The notes below the pieces were generated by a model, which saw only the letters and a program-made list of their open reading frames with translations, ran no database searches and was not told the origin of the DNA. DNA of 18,055 bases, taken from the NCBI GenBank assembly GCA_017608295.1, contig JAFCGF010000061.1:1-18055 (forward strand), read 5' to 3'. Position 1 is the stretch's first letter. The number at the start of each line of letters is the position of its first letter. Source of the stretch: Candidatus Woesearchaeota archaeon (GTDB lineage: Archaea > Nanoarchaeota > Nanoarchaeia > Woesearchaeales > JAGVZT01). Of this stretch, positions 14,027 through 18,055 are shown piece after piece. The position numbers were made by a program, and so were the translations under genes.

Positions 14027-16849
14027 CTAGTTCACCTCCAGATGCCCCTTCAAATGCAACGCTGTATATCCTTCTCCTGTCTGGACCACCTCCTCAGGTG
14101 TGCCTTCGGCAATGATCTCGCCGCCGCGTTCACCGCCATCGGGACCGAGATCGATGATGTGATCAGCTACTTTAATCACCTCCATGTTGTGTTCAATAAC
14201 TAACACAGTATTCCCCTTGTTTACCAGCTTATTCAAGACAGAGAGAAGTACTTTCACATCCTCAAAATGAAGCCCGGTCGTCGGTTCATCCAGGATGTAA
14301 AGAGTGTTTCCCGTATCGGTCTTGGAGAGTTCAGCAGCCAGCTTCACGCGCTGTGCTTCGCCTCCGGAGAGGGTAGTGGATTGCTGTCCCAGGGTGATAT
14401 ATCCCAGCCCGACCTCCTGCAGGGTAGCGATCTTCTTCACGATCATCGGGATCGCTTCAAAAAAATCAACTGCCTGGTTGATGGTCATGTTGAGCACGTC
14501 GTTGATCGACTTTCCTTTGTACCTGACTTCCAGCGTCTCCCGGTTGTATCTTCTGCCCTGGCAGTTTTCACACAACACATATACATCCGGCAGGAAATTC
14601 ATCTCGATCACACGTAATCCGGCGCCCTTGCAAGTCTCGCAGCGGCCTCCCTTCACGTTGAAGGAGAACCGTCCGGGTTTGTAACCGCGGATCTTCGACT
14701 CCGGCAGGTTGGCATAGAGTTTCCTGATCTCATCAAAGACTTTGGTATAGGTGGCGGGATTCGACCGGGGAGTACGCCCGATCGGTGACTGGTCGATCTC
14801 AATGACTTTATCAATATTTTTGATTCTTTCAATGGAATGATATGGGAGAGGCTTTTTGTCGGATTTGTAAAAATGATGGCTCAGGATAGGGTAGAGGGTC
14901 TCATTGATCAATGAAGATTTGCCGCTACCGGAGAGACCAGTGATACAAATCAGTTTCCCGAGCGGAAGCTTCATGGTGACATTTTTCAGATTGTGGCCGG
15001 CAGCTCCTTTGAGTATCAGCATTTTTCCATTTCCTTCCCGGCGTGATGACGGAACATCGATCTTTAATTTTCCGCTGAGGTATTTCCCGGTGAGGTAATC
15101 CGTCTGCATGATCTCTTCAGGCGTGCCGTGAGCCACGATCTTTCCGCCATGCGTTCCGGCATACGGACCGATATCAATTACATAATCGGCATGCAGGATC
15201 GTCTCCTGGTCGTGCTCCACCACAATCACGGAATTGCCGGTATCCCGCAGATTCTGAAGTGCCCGGATCAGTTTCAGGTTGTCGTGCTGGTGCAACCCGA
15301 TACTGGGTTCATCCAGAATATACAGAACGCCAACCAGTTGTGAACCAATTTGCGTGGCCAGCCGGATCCGCTGGCTCTCCCCTCCGGACAGGCTTCGTGC
15401 CGGCCGGTTCAGGGTCAGATAGCCAATCCCTACATCCAGCAGGAATTTGATCCGGTTCCGGATCTCCCGGATGATCTCGTAGGCGATGACCTGGTTTCGT
15501 TCGTCGAGATGATGATGAAGATCCTTAAACCACCCGTGAAGTTTCACCAGGTCCATCCCGGAGAGCTCCGCGATGTTTTTATGGTTGACCATGAACCAGA
15601 GCGCCTCTTTTTTCAGGCGGGCGCCGTTACACTCCGGACATGGCTTTTTGTTCATAAAGCTTCTGACCCATTTCATGATGCCGGCCGGTGCGGCTTCGGC
15701 ATGCTGTGAGTTGATGAAGCTGACTATCCCCTCGAAGTTCAGGGAGTAAGTCGATGTCACACCCAGGTAGTCGTTTTTCACCTTGAAAACCTCATCGGAA
15801 CCATATAATATTACGTTGATGGCTTGCTCAGAGATTTCCGAAATGGGGGTGTTAATAGTGAATCCGTATTTGTCTCCGATAGCCTCCATCTGCTTGAAGA
15901 TCCAGTTGTTCTTGTATTCGCCGACAGGAACAATCCCACCCTTTTTAATGCTTTTACTCCGGTCGGGGATGATCTTCTTCAGGTCAATCTCCGATATGGT
16001 TCCGAGCCCGTTGCAGTTTGGACAGGCGCCGTAAGGTGAATTAAACGAAAATGTGTTGGGCTCCGGCTCATCATAGGAGATTCCCGTGGTCGGACACATC
16101 AACAGCCGGCTGTAATGACGGGGAGTGTTTGCATCAACGGGTGATGTCATCAATTGATCTTTTCCATGCTTCATAGCCAGGGTAACCGACTGGATCAGCC
16201 TCTTCCGGGACTCTTCTTTAACTATCAGTTGATCAATAACGATCTCAATATCATGGATCTTATACCGGTCGAGTTGCATGCCGAAAGTGATCTCCCTGAT
16301 CTCTCCGTCGATCCGCACTTTTAAAAATCCCTGCTTCCGGATCTGTTCAAACATCTCACGGTAATGTCCTTTTCTTCCCTTGATAACCGGGGCCAGGATA
16401 AGCAGTTCGTCTCCTTCATGATTGGAAAGGATCAGATCTACAATTTGCTGCTCGGTGTACCTGACCATCTTCTCTCTGCTTTCGTAAGAGTATGCATCGC
16501 TGACCCGGGCAAAAAGAAGTCGCAGAAAGTCATAGATCTCGGTGATGGTGCCTACCGTTGAACGCGGATTCCGGTTGGTAGACTTCTGTTCGATCGAGAT
16601 CACCGGACTGAGCCCGCTGATCTTATCAACATCCGGACGTTCCAGGTTGCCGATAAACTGCCGGGCATAAGCAGAAAAGGTCTCCATATACCGGCGTTGC
16701 CCTTCGGCATATACGGTGTCGAAAGCAAGGGAAGATTTTCCACTGCCACTCAAACCGGTGATGACCACCAGCTTGTTGCGCGGAATCGTGAGGTCAATGT
16801 TTTTCAGATTATGAACCCGTGCACCGTAAATCTCCAACTGTTCTTCCAC
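14027..16849 (-). CDS. uvrA: excinuclease ABC subunit A (UvrA)
   Basis: The 940-residue damage-recognition ATPase of nucleotide excision repair; with UvrB it finds bulky DNA lesions. It has two ABC modules: Walker [10 protein letters not shown] (about 32-40 and again about 639-647), signatures [12 protein letters not shown] (about 488-499) and [12 protein letters not shown] (about 828-839), each followed by YILDEP. The last zinc module is complete (CETC, about 20 residues, CENC, near 738-764). The first has CPTT near 253 instead of CxxC, then CPNC near 277-280, so one of four cysteines is Thr; I recall this as common in Bacteroidota. Length equals that of the E. coli protein. It starts at GTG (complement of 16847-16849) with purine-rich GGAAGAGAGAAA just upstream, 18 bases after the transglycosylase stop, so the two genes are probably one operon. 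Part of it is very G+C-rich (15361-15420 has 42 of 60). Confidence 0.97.
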   Translation of the reverse strand: MEEQLEIYGARVHNLKNIDLTIPRNKLVVITGLSGSGKSSLAFDTVYAEGQRRYMETFSAYARQFIGNLERPDVDKISGLSPVISIEQKSTNRNPRSTVGTITEIYDFLRLLFARVSDAYSYESREKMVRYTEQQIVDLILSNHEGDELLILAPVIKGRKGHYREMFEQIRKQGFLKVRIDGEIREITFGMQLDRYKIHDIEIVIDQLIVKEESRKRLIQSVTLAMKHGKDQLMTSPVDANTPRHYSRLLMCPTTGISYDEPEPNTFSFNSPYGACPNCNGLGTISEIDLKKIIPDRSKSIKKGGIVPVGEYKNNWIFKQMEAIGDKYGFTINTPISEISEQAINVILYGSDEVFKVKNDYLGVTSTYSLNFEGIVSFINSQHAEAAPAGIMKWVRSFMNKKPCPECNGARLKKEALWFMVNHKNIAELSGMDLVKLHGWFKDLHHHLDERNQVIAYEIIREIRNRIKFLLDVGIGYLTLNRPARSLSGGESQRIRLATQIGSQLVGVLYILDEPSIGLHQHDNLKLIRALQNLRDTGNSVIVVEHDQETILHADYVIDIGPYAGTHGGKIVAHGTPEEIMQTDYLTGKYLSGKLKIDVPSSRREGNGKMLILKGAAGHNLKNVTMKLPLGKLICITGLSGSGKSSLINETLYPILSHHFYKSDKKPLPYHSIERIKNIDKVIEIDQSPIGRTPRSNPATYTKVFDEIRKLYANLPESKIRGYKPGRFSFNVKGGRCETCKGAGLRVIEMNFLPDVYVLCENCQGRRYNRETLEVRYKGKSINDVLNMTINQAVDFFEAIPMIVKKIATLQEVGLGYITLGQQSTTLSGGEAQRVKLAAELSKTDTGNTLYILDEPTTGLHFEDVKVLLSVLNKLVNKGNTVLVIEHNMEVIKVADHIIDLGPDGGERGGEIIAEGTPEEVVQTGEGYTALHLKGHLEVN

Positions 16850-16867
16850 AGGATTTCTCTCTTCCGC

Positions 16868-17872
16868 TTAATGAATTTCGTTGATTAGCAACGTATCGTG
16901 AAAAATGGTTTCCCTCTCTTTTAACCGGCCTTTTTTTTGTTTCACGGTAAGAGCTCCTTTTTTGGGCAAAGTAAGCACATAGCTCCTTCGTGATTTGTTG
17001 GGCAGGGAGTAATTATGGATCCAGGGGTTGAATTCCCGGATGATCTTGTATGTCAATCCCCGGTCGAGTGCAAACCCGGGAAGGTCTTCAATGGTCGTGT
17101 CAACTATAATGGTATACGTTTCGATCGGTGGATAAAAATCCGACTCCCGGAGGTAGAACCCGTATTTTGTAGGATTCGTATAGATCTCTTTGGCTGCCAG
17201 GATCCGGTAAATGTATCGGGCAGTCTCTTCATTGAGATAGAGATCATAATAATTGGAAACCCTCTGGTTCTTTACCGCCCTGTTCATGCCATTCATCCCG
17301 CGATTGTAAGAGGCCGCTGCAAGAGTCCAGTTCCCGAATGAGTCGTATGCTTCCAGCAGATATTTGCAGGCAGCTTCGGTCGCCTTCTTCAGGTTGTACC
17401 GTTCATCGATTTTGGTGTTCACCTCCAGCCCATAACTGCGGGCGGTAGATTGCATGAACTGCCAGACCCCTTCCGCTCCGGCCGGTGAGGTGACATTCCT
17501 GAGATTGCTCTCCGCGATAGCCAGGTATTTAAAGTCATCAGGAATATGATACTTTTTCAGGATCGGTTCGATCACCGGGAAATAACGATGAGCGCGCTTA
17601 AACATATGCTGGGTGGTAGAGTGCATGAAGGTAAAAGCAGTGATCTCCCGGTCGAGGCTCTCACGGATAAAATAAATGTCCAGTGGCGCCTTCTCACCAG
17701 CGAATTCGGCTGATTTGGGGATCTCAGGAGTAAAAATTTTATAGTGTCGCTGAAACGCTCCCCGGTAATCCCGGTCAGGATCTTGCTTGTCGGAAATCGC
17801 AAAAATAAAAGCAACGGCAATAGCCACAATACCAATTAGGTATAATGAGTACTTCAAGTATTTTTTTGCCAC
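16868..17872 (-). CDS. membrane-anchored lytic transglycosylase (SLT/GH23, MltD-like)
   Basis: A 334-residue murein hydrolase that cleaves the glycan strand of peptidoglycan to 1,6-anhydro products, acting in the periplasm. Residues 8-26 form an N-terminal membrane anchor. The SLT domain (about 98-235) shows AIAESNLRN with catalytic Glu121, GVWQFMQSTARSYGL (135-149), ALAASYNRG-like AAASYNRGMNG (185-195), and ETARYIYRILAAKEIY (216-231). The last 85 residues resemble the degenerate LysM-like tail of Bacteroidota MltD proteins (FALDRGLTYKIIREFNPW). The start is GTG (complement of 17870-17872), the only start codon in front of the anchor, and it lies inside a CAGATTA repeat with no visible ribosome binding site. 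It is first in the probable operon with uvrA. Confidence 0.9.
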   Translation of the reverse strand: MAKKYLKYSLYLIGIVAIAVAFIFAISDKQDPDRDYRGAFQRHYKIFTPEIPKSAEFAGEKAPLDIYFIRESLDREITAFTFMHSTTQHMFKRAHRYFPVIEPILKKYHIPDDFKYLAIAESNLRNVTSPAGAEGVWQFMQSTARSYGLEVNTKIDERYNLKKATEAACKYLLEAYDSFGNWTLAAASYNRGMNGMNRAVKNQRVSNYYDLYLNEETARYIYRILAAKEIYTNPTKYGFYLRESDFYPPIETYTIIVDTTIEDLPGFALDRGLTYKIIREFNPWIHNYSLPNKSRRSYVLTLPKKGALTVKQKKGRLKERETIFHDTLLINEIH

Positions 17873-17896
17873 AGATTACTCAGATTATACAGATTA
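17869..17896. repeat. nonamer tandem repeat containing CAGATTA
   Basis: CAGATTA occurs at 17872-17878, 17881-17887 and 17890-17896, a strict 9-base period. The array begins at CCAC and overlaps the GTG start of the transglycosylase gene. Similar CCACAGATTA arrays are, as I recall, seen between genes in many Bacteroidota. Confidence 0.7.
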
Positions 17897-17903
17897 ATAA
17901 TTT

Positions 17904-17955
17904 AGTCCACAGTCTTCAGTCCTTAATTTTTTTCACGTCTTACGTCTCACGTCAG
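17904..17955. repeat. two heptamer tandem repeats (AGTCNNN, ACGTCNN)
   Basis: First array: AGTCCAC, AGTCTTC, AGTCCTT (17904-17924). Second array after a T-rich gap: ACGTCTT, ACGTCTC, ACGTCAG (17935-17955), the same unit as at 117-147. From 17956 to the right edge no gene can be supported. Confidence 0.7.
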
Positions 17956-18055
17956 TCCGTCTAAAAACCTCACGGACATTTTCACAATATGGTAAAATTA
18001 CAAACTATTTGGGCAAATTCGATAAATTCATTCTTTCCGAGAAAATTGCTGATAT

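Noticed and set aside
14267..16561. Several plus-strand reading frames opposite uvrA
   Set aside because: uvrA is certain on the minus strand; the opposite frames are low-complexity shadows of its G+C-rich codons.
17989..18055. Possible gene start (ATG GTA AAA) at the right edge, or the end of a minus-strand gene
   Set aside because: Only about 22 codons are visible and several frames are open; nothing recognisable and no supporting signals.
1..18055. CRISPR array, tRNA or rRNA genes, intact insertion sequence
   Set aside because: No regularly spaced direct repeats of 25-40 bases with unique spacers, no cloverleaf or conserved rRNA text, and no transposase or terminal inverted repeats were recognised by eye.

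Overview
This looks like a chromosomal segment of a Bacteroidota bacterium, probably a free-living or marine-type relative of the Bacteroidales/Marinilabiliales or Cytophagales; I cannot narrow it further. The signs are AT-rich spacers, a TAnnTTTG-type promoter box (12831-12838), weak Shine-Dalgarno sequences, a Bacteroidota-type UvrA with a three-cysteine first zinc module, two secreted sulfatases, lipoprotein signals, and short degenerate heptamer repeats between genes. No rRNA, tRNA, CRISPR array or intact transposase was seen.

Left part (1-3600): an N-terminally anchored SagB/ThcOx-type nitroreductase, then an unannotated remnant of a Fic-family gene. The remnant keeps its first 35 codons and its C-terminal winged helix and has lost the whole catalytic core. 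On the minus strand follows a Pif1/RRM3-like helicase with a C-terminal HRDC domain.

Middle part (3600-7000, very AT-rich, plus strand): a 233-residue protein that I read as a bacterial gasdermin, a pore-forming cell-suicide effector. It is bracketed by two 34-bp direct repeats and has no protease beside it. A small DsrE-family protein follows, overlapping a TMTC-like polytopic membrane protein with C-terminal TPRs.

Sulfatase block (7100-12760, plus strand): a lipoprotein S1 sulfatase, a YccF membrane protein, a lipoprotein HAD phosphatase six bases downstream of it, and a second secreted S1 sulfatase. Together they suggest removal of sulfate, and perhaps phosphate, from external substrates. 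No sulfatase-maturing enzyme (FGE or anSME) and no SusC/SusD pair lies in the window. An M23-type peptidase lipoprotein with its own promoter box follows.

Right part (14027-17872, minus strand, clearly richer in G+C): a probable two-gene operon of a membrane-anchored lytic transglycosylase and uvrA, which looks like core genome. The last 180 bases are spacer made largely of short tandem repeats.

The items most worth a second look are the orphan gasdermin-like gene between direct repeats, the deleted Fic gene, a roughly 45-bp leader shared by the gasdermin and yccF genes, and the altered GKWH motif in the first sulfatase.
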